Shown: positions 39,973 to 49,843 of the stretch, one piece after another | How positions within the stretch are numbered: the first letter of the stretch is position 1 | How the letters are laid out: each line of letters begins with the position of its first letter | From: CAVSWT01 sp963777515 | GTDB lineage: Bacteria; Bacteroidota; Ignavibacteria; Ignavibacteriales; Ignavibacteriaceae | Length of the DNA: 64,000 nucleotides | Assembly (NCBI GenBank): GCA_963777515.1 | Contig: CAVZQU010000007.1 | Location: 813,003-877,002 of the forward strand | Reading direction: 5' to 3' | The notes under the pieces: model-generated | Databases searched by the model: none | What the model was told of the DNA's origin: nothing | The model's input: only the letters and a program-made list of their open reading frames with translations | Translations under genes and position numbers: made by a program

Positions 39973-40082
39973 ATAACGTCCTGCTTTTAAACTGCGGCAC
40001 AGAACAGGAAACTTTAAGCTGTTTATCTACATTATAACCTCTAAAATGCAGAGTAGGTAAAACTCGGTTTAAAATACATTAT
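39973..40082. repeat. attC-like imperfect dyad
   Basis: The 210-base gap between two lipoprotein genes contains long-range inverted arms. ttttaaac (39985-39992) pairs with gtttaaaa (40067-40074), and ataacgt (39973-39979) pairs with acattat (40076-40082) with one mismatch. The spacers between the inner and outer arms are unequal, and a further inner dyad lies at 40037-40058. In the minus direction the outer ends read GCCTAAT and GTTATAT, close to integron R boxes but not exact. Size (about 110-120 bases) and layout resemble an integron attC site. There is no integrase in the window and only one copy, so this is tentative. Confidence 0.3.
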
Positions 40083-40158
40083 TAGGCAACATTACTGAAG
40101 ATTAAATTTTTGATCTTATTTAATAATCAATTAAGTATTACATAATTCAGGGATATTG

Positions 40159-41247
40159 TTACTCAATTAGTTCAAGGCTGATATTATCTAACCAAAATTT
40201 TTCTACCGGTATGTAAATTTCAAATTCGAAATCTGTTACATTTGGAGCTAAAAAGGTAACTTCTTTATAAGTCCAGTCAATATTTAACGTGTCTCCAGCC
40301 CCTCCTCCAGAAGCTAAATTGAGTTCCGCATAAGATGCTACAAATCTTTTAAAAATACCTATTGATAGAGCTCCTATATCCGTATATTTACCTTCTGCTT
40401 TAAACCAACAGGATAATTTGTATTTCTTCTCTGGGATTAACTTTATTGGGAAAAGCGGTTTTAATATGGTGTGTGTATTAAATGGTAAAGGATTTATATT
40501 TAATAAAGAATAATTTCCTTCTGCTTTCTGAGTATCTGTTAGTACTGTATAATAATTGGAACCACTTCCTCTATTTATTTGCCAATTATCTAAACTATTT
40601 GCATTTTCAAAATCTCCATTAGGGATAATATTACCGGTGGCTGTTTTTACATTAACTATATTGCTGCCTCCAAGTGAGCCGAATTCGTTTAATATATATA
40701 CTCTATAATAATATGTTTCTCCAGAAGTTAATTCTGAATCATAAAATAAGGTATCACTCCTTGAGGTAGATACATAAACTAGTTCTCCAGAAGTTTCATC
40801 CAATCCTGGTGAATTTTTCCTGTAAAGTTTATATTCTCGAAAGTCCGTTGCATCAGTTAAATTCCATTTTAAAAGAATGCTATTTGTTTCTACCTCTGTT
40901 GGTTCTCCCATTTGGGGGGGGATGGGGAGTTTTAAATTATTTAGGATGATATCTTCATTTACTGTTATATCTTCGCCATCTTCTACATATGAACTATCTG
41001 TATCTTTATAACTATATTTTAATAGATGTTTTCCTGATGTAACCCCATCTATTTGAAACTCACCATTATGATTAGTTGTTGTTTTCCAGTTTGAAGAACT
41101 ATCTACAGATACTATTGCATTTGAAACTGGGTTTAATGAATTAGTTATTTTACCAGATATTCTAAATACGCCAACCGTCTCTATGGATTTTTCATTGCAT
41201 CCATGTAGGATAAATATAAATAGCAATATTATAGATGCATTTTTCAT
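40159..41247 (-). CDS. Lipoprotein with carboxypeptidase-like, FN3 and carbohydrate-binding-like domains
   Basis: 362 residues. The signal ends in a lipobox (FILHGC). A carboxypeptidase-regulatory-like domain (about 25-110) is followed by a fibronectin type III domain (about 112-203, ILLKWNLTDATDFREYKLYR) and a C-terminal jelly-roll-like domain (about 210-362, IIPNGDFENANSLDNWQINR), as in carbohydrate-binding modules. It is a close paralogue of the lipoprotein at 49844-50929, with the same order and shared stretches. The pair brackets the inner glycosyltransferase block. A role in binding the exported polysaccharide is a guess. Confidence 0.78.
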   Translation of the reverse strand: MKNASIILLFIFILHGCNEKSIETVGVFRISGKITNSLNPVSNAIVSVDSSSNWKTTTNHNGEFQIDGVTSGKHLLKYSYKDTDSSYVEDGEDITVNEDIILNNLKLPIPPQMGEPTEVETNSILLKWNLTDATDFREYKLYRKNSPGLDETSGELVYVSTSRSDTLFYDSELTSGETYYYRVYILNEFGSLGGSNIVNVKTATGNIIPNGDFENANSLDNWQINRGSGSNYYTVLTDTQKAEGNYSLLNINPLPFNTHTILKPLFPIKLIPEKKYKLSCWFKAEGKYTDIGALSIGIFKRFVASYAELNLASGGGAGDTLNIDWTYKEVTFLAPNVTDFEFEIYIPVEKFWLDNISLELIE

Positions 41248-41295
41248 TTTTATTTCTCCCTCTTTGCTCCCTAAAATAAATATGGTAATACAAAA

Positions 41296-42186
41296 TTAAA
41301 AATCTTTTTGTGATTTACCTAATTTATTATTTCTGTAATCAATATATCCATAAATTATCATCTTAATCTTAGTTATTTTTTGTTTTTCAAAAATGATGAT
41401 TTTTAATATATTTCTCAAATAAGTGTTATATTCTATTTTTAGAGGACCGGGAAATATTTTTTTATATTTATCTCTTAAATAAAGCAAATTTCTTGTCTTA
41501 TAATACCACCGAAAAGGAGCGTTATTAGTGGGATAAAATTTTCTCAAAAAAAAATTTTTTTCTGAAATGTTAGCTTCTTTATGCTCTAAAATTAAATTAT
41601 TTAATTGAACAACCTTGTAATTTTTATAGTTTAATCTTATGCAATATTCTATATCAACATAATCAATAAAAAAATCATCACAGAATTCACCCGTTTTTTT
41701 AAATACGTTTAGTGATAATAAATTACCGGAAGTCATTACACTAATTACATAGCTTACATTATTATTAGTATTATTATGTTTAATATGAGTACCGTATTTA
41801 TTTGAATGCACTGGTGAGGCTATGCCAATAGTTTCATCAGTTTTGGCGATATTTAATAAACATTCAACTAAATTAAATGGAGCTCTACTATCCTGATCCA
41901 TAGTTAACAAATATTTAAATCCGGATTCAAAAGCTTTATTTGCGCCTAAATTAAGTGCGGTAGCTACACCTAAATTTTGCTTGTTAATTATGTACTGTAT
42001 CTTTTTATTAGTTTTACTGAATTCCTGTATAGAAGGATTAGGTTTTTCAGAATTATCAATTATAAATAAATAATCTATTTGATCTAAGTAGGAATTAATA
42101 TTTTCTATTACATCTTGTTCAGGGTTATATAAAATAACAACTCCTGCAACTCCATGTTGCTGAAATTTATCACTTTTCTGAAGCAT
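41296..42186 (-). CDS. Glycosyltransferase family 2 (rhamnosyltransferase-like)
   Basis: 296 residues: VAGVVILYNPEQDVIENINS at the start, FIIDNSEKPN, KYLLTMDQDSRAPFNLVE with the DQDS metal site, and DYVDIEYCIRLN near residue 170. This is the WbbL/RfbF-like subgroup. It overlaps the next GT2 gene upstream by 17 bases and is clearly paralogous to it, so the two probably arose by tandem duplication and now add different or consecutive sugars. Confidence 0.87.
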   Translation of the reverse strand: MLQKSDKFQQHGVAGVVILYNPEQDVIENINSYLDQIDYLFIIDNSEKPNPSIQEFSKTNKKIQYIINKQNLGVATALNLGANKAFESGFKYLLTMDQDSRAPFNLVECLLNIAKTDETIGIASPVHSNKYGTHIKHNNTNNNVSYVISVMTSGNLLSLNVFKKTGEFCDDFFIDYVDIEYCIRLNYKNYKVVQLNNLILEHKEANISEKNFFLRKFYPTNNAPFRWYYKTRNLLYLRDKYKKIFPGPLKIEYNTYLRNILKIIIFEKQKITKIKMIIYGYIDYRNNKLGKSQKDF

Positions 42187-43030
42187 CTTTATACTTCCCT
42201 AAAACATGTTTTTTATAATGTAAATATCCCTTAAAACTCATCTTTATTTTGTCGATCAGATCTTTCTCAGAAAGTAGAATTTCTATGAATTCTCTAATCA
42301 TATGTTTTCTATCTTCTTTAACATAATCAGGAAAAATATTTTTATATGTGTTATCTATATAAAATCGATTCCTTGTTCGGTAATAAAGCCTTATAGGAGG
42401 ATGGTTGAGTGCATAAAAATTGAAACCAATAAAACTTTTTTGAACTGCATTTCCAATTTTATGAAAAACAACAACTTCGTTAGTTTTATAAATTTTATAA
42501 CCGAATTTTTTTAATCTAAGACAATACTCATGATCAACATGATCTATAAACAATTCTTCCCAAAAACCACCAACAACACGATAAGCTAATAAATTCAATA
42601 AATTGCCACTAGTTATTGTGTACATCACTTCTTTCGTACATGTTTTCGTTGTGTAATCCTGATATTCTGGGTTGAAAGGTTCTGCGGCAACTATTCCAAT
42701 TTCTGAAGATGATTTCATAATTTCTAACTGCCTTACAACCATTCCCTCAGATGCCTGGCTATCTTGATCCATAGTTAATAAATATCTGTAACTTTCATCT
42801 ATAGCTTTTTTGGCTCCAATATTTAATGCAGCAGCAATACCTATATTCGAATTGTTATAAGAATATTCAACATTTTTTAATAATTTTATTTTTTCAATAA
42901 TATCAGAATTAACTTTTTCAGAATTATCAATTACATATAATTTATCTACTTGATTTATATAACTATTTATTTTATCGAATACATTTATTTCAGGATAATA
43001 TAAAACAACTACTGCAGCAGTTTCATGCAT
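42170..43030 (-). CDS. Glycosyltransferase family 2 (rhamnosyltransferase-like), paralogue
   Basis: 286 residues with the same layout as its neighbour: AAVVVLYYPEINVFDKINSY, YVIDNSEKVN, YLLTMDQDSQASEG and DHVDHEYCLRLKKFGYKIY. The C-terminal region with PPIRLYYRTRNRFYIDN is typical of this subgroup. Its last 17 bases overlap the following gene. The acceptor and sugar are not deducible. Confidence 0.87.
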   Translation of the reverse strand: MHETAAVVVLYYPEINVFDKINSYINQVDKLYVIDNSEKVNSDIIEKIKLLKNVEYSYNNSNIGIAAALNIGAKKAIDESYRYLLTMDQDSQASEGMVVRQLEIMKSSSEIGIVAAEPFNPEYQDYTTKTCTKEVMYTITSGNLLNLLAYRVVGGFWEELFIDHVDHEYCLRLKKFGYKIYKTNEVVVFHKIGNAVQKSFIGFNFYALNHPPIRLYYRTRNRFYIDNTYKNIFPDYVKEDRKHMIREFIEILLSEKDLIDKIKMSFKGYLHYKKHVLGKYKDASEK

Positions 43031-43100
43031 ATAAATAAGTTAGATAATGAACTAAAACTATTTTCGAATTTAATATTTCTTAATAAAAATTATTCTAAAA

Positions 43101-44303
43101 TTAAATATTACAATAAATAGAATTGTATAAATTAAATGAATCTTCTATATTGAAATATTTTTCAGCAACATATCTACATCTTGTATATATATCTGGTTCT
43201 CTAAGTAATTCTTCAAGTTTAAGAATTGCTGATTCAAAATCATTATGTTTTACTACGATACCTACTTTATGACTATTAATTATTTCTTCAGTATCTCCAA
43301 CTCCTTCACTAACAACAATAGGTAGTCCTGCTGCTAAATATTCTGCAAATTTAAGTGGCGAAGATACATTATTAATTAAATTGTTTTCTCTTAACAGAAG
43401 ACCAAAATTTGCACTAGTTAATTGATCAAAAACTTTATCTGAAGTTAAATTTAAAATTTCTGTAACATGAAATAGTTCTTTGTAGTTTAATATCTCCTTC
43501 TCAAATTTATCGACTTCATATGTTAATATTTTGAAACGAAAATTATTTATTCTTCTTAGACAATTTTGAGCAAATGTTATCACTTCATTTAAATTTTGCC
43601 ATTTTGCAGATGAACCTGAAAAAACACAAATAATATTTTTATTTTTTTGTTTTATAAAATCTTCAGGCTTTAACTTGTCAATATAAGTTTTATTATTAAT
43701 TACTGATATTTTTTCTGATAAATTATTTATAGCGGGATGTTCGTTTATTAGAAAATCCTTAAAAACTCTAGATACTACTACTATATGGTCAGATTTTTTA
43801 ATTATCCATCGTTCAAGAATTCTAAAAATGTTTTCTATTAAACCTTCTCTCTTCCATTGCTTTAAATATATTTGTTCATCAATAAATACTCCTCGATTAT
43901 CATATAGAACTTTTAAATTAGGATAATTTATTTTAAGTAAAAGACTAATAATTGCAGGGAAAAGACTTCTGGCGTGTATTATCTCAATTCTTTTTTCTTT
44001 TATAATTTTTTTTGCTTTAACAAATCCAATAATAAAATAATTTAACAAAAAAGGGATTGAACTATTTTCATTCAGAAATATTTCATTTAAAGAAATAAAG
44101 GAAATATATTGATTCCGTATTACATCATATTGTACTTTATTTTCGTCTATTTTTTTTAAAGATTCAAATGAAAGTAAATAGCATTTAAATTTTTGTTTTG
44201 ATAAAAATTTAAGAAGAGGAAGCCCTTGTGAATGTAATATCGGATTTAGTATACTACTATCACTAAAAAACAGTAAATTTCGGGGCATATTATTAGTACT
44301 CAT
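43101..44303 (-). CDS. Glycosyltransferase family 4
   Basis: 400 residues with two Rossmann domains. The N-terminal half includes EIIHARSLFPAIISLLLKI; the C-terminal half has IICVFSGSSAKWQNLNEVI, FGLLLRENNLINNVSSPLKF and EYLAAGLPIVVSEGVGDTEE, matching the GT4 donor-binding site. It ends with a short helix (FNLYNSIYC). It lies 23 bases after the O-antigen ligase/polymerase gene and should act on the cytoplasmic side during repeat-unit assembly. Confidence 0.83.
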   Translation of the reverse strand: MSTNNMPRNLLFFSDSSILNPILHSQGLPLLKFLSKQKFKCYLLSFESLKKIDENKVQYDVIRNQYISFISLNEIFLNENSSIPFLLNYFIIGFVKAKKIIKEKRIEIIHARSLFPAIISLLLKINYPNLKVLYDNRGVFIDEQIYLKQWKREGLIENIFRILERWIIKKSDHIVVVSRVFKDFLINEHPAINNLSEKISVINNKTYIDKLKPEDFIKQKNKNIICVFSGSSAKWQNLNEVITFAQNCLRRINNFRFKILTYEVDKFEKEILNYKELFHVTEILNLTSDKVFDQLTSANFGLLLRENNLINNVSSPLKFAEYLAAGLPIVVSEGVGDTEEIINSHKVGIVVKHNDFESAILKLEELLREPDIYTRCRYVAEKYFNIEDSFNLYNSIYCNI

Positions 44304-44326
44304 TAATTTAGTTCAGAATAAAATAT

Positions 44327-45763
44327 TCAGAATTCCTCATTTTTTATTTTCTTAAAACGAAATACTATAATAGCAAAAATTATTATTAATATTAGAGTAT
44401 AGCCATTATTTGGATACATAAATCCGCTAAGATGACTCAACTCTCCACCGGTAATAAAACCAATTAAAATATAACCAATTAATGAAATCCTAAAACATCT
44501 ATAAAGATCCTTATAATTTTTATCATATTTTACTAAGAAATTTATGTATTGAAAAATCTTAAAAATAATCAGGATAAAAACCAATAAGGCAGGTATTCCG
44601 TAACTTACTCCTATATCAAGTAATATATTATGTGGCGAACCAAAAAAACTTGTATTAATTCCCGCTTTGATCCAAAAATATTGAAATGCATCTGCTCCAA
44701 TTCCTAATGGATAATTAATCATTGTTTTAAGACCTACTTCCCATAAGAATATTCTATTTACAGCACTCTGATCTGTAAGCATCCCATGAGAACCACTAAA
44801 AAACCGAAATAAATAAATCATAATTAATTTGCTGAAATATATTCCAGATAATACTCCAGCAATTAAAAATACTTTAACCAGATTTCTTGCTTTCTTAATG
44901 AAAAAAAGAAAAAATAATTGTACAAATAGGACAATAAAAGTACCGCGGTTTAGAGTTAACACTGATAATAATGTAAGAATAATTAAACTAGCTACTGCAT
45001 AGATTTTATACTTTTTAACTTTTTCACTAAAGATCAAATAAAAATTGATAGGAAATATTATTGCCGACTGGAGGCCGAATAAATTCATATTATGATAGCC
45101 AAATCCTTTTTCCTTTCTTGATATGTAGAGTTCTATTAGATTTAAAGATGATCCCCCATATTCTATGAATCCTACAAATAAAGATGCAAAAGATGTTAAT
45201 ATTAAAACCCAAAGTAGTTTATCAATGAATTTTTCCTCCTTGTACAAGAAGTATTTTATAATGAAATAAAAGGCAATTGGCTCAAAAATACCAGTATAGA
45301 ATAACAACCATCTTTTATCCGAATCTGTAGGAAGATAATATCCAAATATTAAGGAGAAAATAGATAATAAAAAAAATAGAATAAACAGTTTTTCGACAAT
45401 ATCCCATTGTAATTTAGATTTAGGATTATAAGAGTAGATAAAATTATTAAAAACACCTATCATTAATAAAAATTGGATTATCATATGTGGAGCTATTAGA
45501 AATGCTCCTGCTGGGAGAGAATATAAACTAAGGTGTTGTAAAAAAGGAATGAAAGCTATATAAATTAAAATTGATAACTCTAATTTGTAAAAAAATAAAT
45601 ATAATAATAGTAAAAACACTGGAAATAATATTATTATATAAATACTATAACCTGGGATAATTTTAATTAATGCAATATCAAATAGTATTAATAAAAAAGT
45701 AACGGCTATTATTAATTTATAATAGTCTATTCTACCTTGATTATTTATAAAACCTTTTATCAT
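44327..45763 (-). CDS. O-antigen ligase/polymerase family membrane protein
   Basis: 478 residues with about 11-12 membrane helices. The Wzy_C/O-antigen ligase region is visible around residues 320-390: MLTDQSAVNRIFLWEVGLKT, YPLGIGADAFQYFW and FFGSPHNILLDIGVSYG, with the conserved His in the PHN loop. It is either the Wzy polymerase or the WaaL ligase; these cannot be told apart without structure-level comparison. With Wzx and Wzz genes beside it, a Wzy-dependent pathway is the simplest reading. Confidence 0.83.
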   Translation of the reverse strand: MIKGFINNQGRIDYYKLIIAVTFLLILFDIALIKIIPGYSIYIIILFPVFLLLLYLFFYKLELSILIYIAFIPFLQHLSLYSLPAGAFLIAPHMIIQFLLMIGVFNNFIYSYNPKSKLQWDIVEKLFILFFLLSIFSLIFGYYLPTDSDKRWLLFYTGIFEPIAFYFIIKYFLYKEEKFIDKLLWVLILTSFASLFVGFIEYGGSSLNLIELYISRKEKGFGYHNMNLFGLQSAIIFPINFYLIFSEKVKKYKIYAVASLIILTLLSVLTLNRGTFIVLFVQLFFLFFIKKARNLVKVFLIAGVLSGIYFSKLIMIYLFRFFSGSHGMLTDQSAVNRIFLWEVGLKTMINYPLGIGADAFQYFWIKAGINTSFFGSPHNILLDIGVSYGIPALLVFILIIFKIFQYINFLVKYDKNYKDLYRCFRISLIGYILIGFITGGELSHLSGFMYPNNGYTLILIIIFAIIVFRFKKIKNEEF

Positions 45764-45771
45764 TAAATATT

Positions 45772-47226
45772 CTAACCTAAATTTTTATTCATTTTTAACA
45801 TGTTAAAAATAAAAAGTATTTTATTTCTGTTTATTTTTAAACTAATTAGGAAATAACTAATCATTCCAATCACACAGACAATAACCAATGATATTGTATT
45901 TTCAAGAAACTTAGATATATAAATGTTAAATAAAAATACCATACAAGCCATAATTAAAGCTGAAAGGATAGTTCTATTTAAATTCTTTATGAAGGTAAGA
46001 AAATTTAGATTTATCAATTTAAACGGGATTGCAAAAACAGGATAAAAAAGTATTATATTTGTAATAAAATAACTAAAAGCTACACCCCAGGCACCCCATT
46101 TAATTCCAATAACAAATCCAACTAGGTAAACGATACTACTTAATATTCCCCATTTTAAAAACAAATCTGTTCTTGCTTTTGCTAGATATAAACTGCCAAC
46201 ATTTGAAGTCAAAGATTGCATTAATCCAACAGGCGCCAATACTACAAATAAATTTTCTAGTAAATTATAATCCCATTTTGAACCAAAAAATGAATGTATG
46301 AATAAATTACTTATTGCAATTAATCCTAGCATAAGGGGAAATGTGAATATAGCGATAGAACTCGTTACATCCTTAAATGCTTTAGATAATTTAATATTAT
46401 CATTTTGTATTTTTGAGTACACTGGGAAAATGACCCTCGAAATCACTTGGGATACATTCTGTATAGGATATAACATAATTCTATATATTAAATAATAATG
46501 ACCTAATTGTACATCTCCAAGGAATTTTGCTATAATTAGATAATCTGCATTTCTGGCAAAAAAATTAAAGAAATTAAAACCAACCAGATTTATACTGAAA
46601 GAACTAATCGATTTAATTTCTTCAATTTTAAAGGAAATAGAAGGTTTCCATTCGCTACATATATAGTATAATATTGTTGCTAATGACAAATTTGTAATAG
46701 TCTGATAGATTAAACTCCATACACCAAATCCTTTAAATGCTAAGAAAATTCCTACAATAGCTCCAAATAAAGTTGCTCCTAATTCAATTTTAGATATTAA
46801 ATTGAAATGTAACTCTTTTTCCATTAGAGCCTTTTGCACATTGCCTAAGCTAGAAATTATAAAGACAATTGGTAAAACTTTAAGGATTAAAACTAGTTTG
46901 TTATTATTAAAGAAGTTAGCTAGAATAGGTGATAAAAAAAAAATTATTGAAAATATAATGAGTCCAAAACATACATTTAACCAAAATACACTAGAAAGTA
47001 AACTATCAGAAATTGACATTCTTTGAATTATAGCTGATGAAGTTCCCAAATCCTTAAATAATTCAAGAAAGTTTATAATGATAAGTGCAGTGGCCATTAA
47101 GCCAAATTCACTAGGAGCAAGCAGGCTGACTAATATTAAGGTAGTAATGTATTGAATGAATTGTCTTCCTACTTGAGAGATAGAAACCCACTTTACACTT
47201 GTAACTGCTTGATTGAGTAGTCCCAT
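45772..47226 (-). CDS. Lipopolysaccharide/O-antigen flippase (Wzx/WzxC-like)
   Basis: 484 residues with 12-14 membrane helices, of the MOP superfamily WzxC-like group: VKWVSISQVGRQFIQYITTL at the start, LLAPSEFGLMATALIIINFL, then DLGTSSAIIQRMSIS and GDVQLGHYYLIYRIMLYPIQ. It would turn lipid-linked repeat units across the inner membrane. It lies 6 bases after the GT4 gene and 8 bases before the ligase/polymerase gene, so they form one transcription unit. Confidence 0.88.
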   Translation of the reverse strand: MGLLNQAVTSVKWVSISQVGRQFIQYITTLILVSLLAPSEFGLMATALIIINFLELFKDLGTSSAIIQRMSISDSLLSSVFWLNVCFGLIIFSIIFFLSPILANFFNNNKLVLILKVLPIVFIISSLGNVQKALMEKELHFNLISKIELGATLFGAIVGIFLAFKGFGVWSLIYQTITNLSLATILYYICSEWKPSISFKIEEIKSISSFSINLVGFNFFNFFARNADYLIIAKFLGDVQLGHYYLIYRIMLYPIQNVSQVISRVIFPVYSKIQNDNIKLSKAFKDVTSSIAIFTFPLMLGLIAISNLFIHSFFGSKWDYNLLENLFVVLAPVGLMQSLTSNVGSLYLAKARTDLFLKWGILSSIVYLVGFVIGIKWGAWGVAFSYFITNIILFYPVFAIPFKLINLNFLTFIKNLNRTILSALIMACMVFLFNIYISKFLENTISLVIVCVIGMISYFLISLKINRNKILFIFNMLKMNKNLG

Positions 47227-47232
47227 AAATTT

Positions 47233-48421
47233 TTATACAGCTGGTGATTTCATTATTAAAAAGGTATATAATTCAACTAATCTATTCATTTCAATTTCAA
47301 GGTTATATGATTCCTCTATTTTTCTTCTAGCATTTAACTTGAAATCATCACCAACACTTAAAATATCAAACATTCTTTGAGAGTAAGAATCTATATCTTT
47401 TTCCTCTACTAAAAAGCCATTTATTCCATCATCAATTAACTCCGGAATTCCAGCATGATAGGTGCTTATAACCGGCAATCCTGATGCCATAGCTTCAATT
47501 AAAACATTTGGTACTCCTTCTTGATCACCATTGCTTGCTGTAATACTATGGTGAACAAAAATATCATTATCGATCAGTAATTTTTTAACTTGCGCTTGAT
47601 TTACAAAACCTGGAAAATCGACATAATCTTCCAGATTTAATTCAATACATAATTTCTTAATTTGATTTTTTAAGATACCATCTCCAGCTATAGTAAGATG
47701 AGCATTAGGGTATTTTTCTAAAAGTTTTTTAAATGCTTTTAAAGTATAAAAATGTCCTTTTTTTTCTACAAAATTAGAGATTTGTAGATAAGTTTACATT
47801 ATCATTTCTAATAAATTTAAGCTTTATAGATACATCACTTTTAAATTCAAAATCATTTAACATTACTCCATAATGAATTACATAGCTATTGTCAAAATTT
47901 AATCCTAATAATGATAATTTATTAACCATAAAATCAGTTGGGGCAATTACTGTTGAATATTTAAAGAGTTCCCGAAGCCCAAACTTATATGTTTCACTTT
48001 CAAGTAAAAAAGAAGCATCATAACCATGGAATGATACAACTAATGGAATTTTAAGCTTCCGGGCTACTGGAAGTATTTCTATTCCAGATGGTCCGAAGTG
48101 TGCATGAATAACTTGAACATTATTTTTTTTGATGATACTTTCAAAATATTTTTTTTGCCGGCTTGATAATTTCGGATTTATTGATAAAAGGTTATCAATG
48201 CTGTAAAAATGAGTAAATATTCTTGAAGTTTTTAGAGAGTTAAAGTTCCTTTCTTTCAATGCAATATTATGAAAGGGAAACAAATCTATATTTTCTAATT
48301 TATTTGATACTAAAACTAAACTCTCACATCTGTTTTTAATTAAATTTATTTGCCTATAGATAAATGTCATAGATGGAGTTAAATAATGCTGCATGAAAAA
48401 AGCAATTGAAGTCTTTTTCAT
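47233..48421 (-). CDS. Glycosyltransferase family 4 (frameshifted)
   Basis: The first frame (215 codons) carries the acceptor domain: MTFIYRQINLIKN, VIHAHFGPSGIEILPVARKL, VVSFHGYDASFLL and APTDFMVNKLSLLG. It ends shortly after NVNLST. The next frame, open from about 47765, continues QISNFVEKKGHFYTLKAFKK, HLTIAGDGILKNQ and DQEGVPNVLIEAMASGLPVI, then GIPELIDDGINGFLV. One indel near 47775-47790 explains the break. Joined, it has about 395 residues. The acceptor-side sequence (HAHFGPSG) resembles colanic-acid-type transferases. The sugar is unknown. Confidence 0.85.
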
Positions 48422-48430
48422 TTTAAACCG

Positions 48431-49616
48431 CTAATTATTTTTATTTAACTTCCATTTAAATAAGTTTTCACGTATATATATATATTTTTGATCATTTTCC
48501 CAATTATCATTTTCCTTAATTAAAATAAGAAAGAATCCTATAATAAATACACCAAATGTAATTAGTAAAGTAAAGATAGTTCGGGGGGGAAAACTTTTTT
48601 TCGCTGGTGGAATTGCGTGATCAACAATTTGAAATACGGGAACATCCTTTTGTTCTTGAAATCTTGCCTGTTCATATAATGGAATAACAAATTCTAAAAT
48701 AGTATTATAAATTTCAATATTTCTATAATTTCTATAATATTGTAACGCGTTTTTAGGTAATGTCTTAAGTGATAAAAGTAAATTATTGTCCTTTGAATTT
48801 TTTAATTCATCTAATTTATCTTTGAATTCCTTTAATGCAATTTCAGAATTAATTGAGAGTGAAGAATTCTTCCCATATAATTTCTGATATATTGACTCCT
48901 CAATTTGTTTTTTAGCCAATTGTGCATCAAGATTTGCATATTCTTGAAAACTTGCCATTGCTTGATCATCCACCTTAAATATTCCTGTCTTTTCTTGAAA
49001 TACTTTCATACTATCTTCGACATTTGCTAAATCATCTTTAATTTCCATAATTCTATTTTCTAAAAAAATTCTATTATCTCTGGATTTTTCGATTTTTAAA
49101 TCCACTATTCTTTTATTCAATAAATCTAACATATAATTAGTCATATTTGCAGCAAGTTTAGGTGATTTAGCACTAACTGTAATTTTAAAAGCTAAATCAT
49201 TGGTTTGTTCCACATCAATACTATGTTTAAGTGATTTAACCGCTTTTTCCATATATTCCTTATCGGTTGTATCTAGATCATAGACTTGAACTAAAGAAAA
49301 TGTATTAATTACATTCTCAAGAAAAGTACGGCTATAAATAATTGTATTATACATTTCAACATCTGTATTTGAAGAAAGATTGGGTAAACCAATAGACAAT
49401 CCCTTTATGTCTTTTAATAATCCAGAGACATTATCTAATGATTGGTCTTGAGAGGGTAATATCGTTGCAGTTGAATCGTATTGCCTTATCAATTAAAAAG
49501 AATATGGTCAAATAAGATACTACTGCAGTAATCACTACTAAAAAGAAAAAGAATCTTTTATGTTTTACTAATAAAACTATATAGTCAATTAAGGTAAGGT
49601 TTCTTTTTTCTGGCAT
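48431..49616 (-). CDS. Wzz-type chain-length determinant protein (frameshifted)
   Basis: Start chosen at the ATG 49614-49616 (MPEKRNLTLIDYIVLLVKHK). A membrane helix follows (FFFFLVVITAVVSYLTIFFL). The frame breaks after LIDK; one extra G in the run at 49484-49485 restores QYDSTATILPSQDQS. A long periplasmic coiled-coil region follows (about 60-330), then a Pro-rich PPAKKSFPPRTIF before the second membrane helix (TIFTLLITFGVFIIGFFLIL). That is the Wzz/PCP layout without a cytoplasmic kinase domain. It sets the length of the polysaccharide made by the genes next to it. Confidence 0.85.
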
Positions 49617-49843
49617 TACAACTTTCCATTTTAATAAATTGTCCAAACTTACCACATTTCTGGAAATTATTAAAATATATAATAGTCATTTTTTTATTAC
49701 AATTTGTATTTTTAAATAAAAGTATTAATCAATTTTATTTTAAACTATATAATGATGGCTGTGATATAATTTTAAAATTATTTAATGATTGATTTCCCCA
49801 AATATATTATTGTTACTTATTATAATTATTTTGTTTTTCATAA

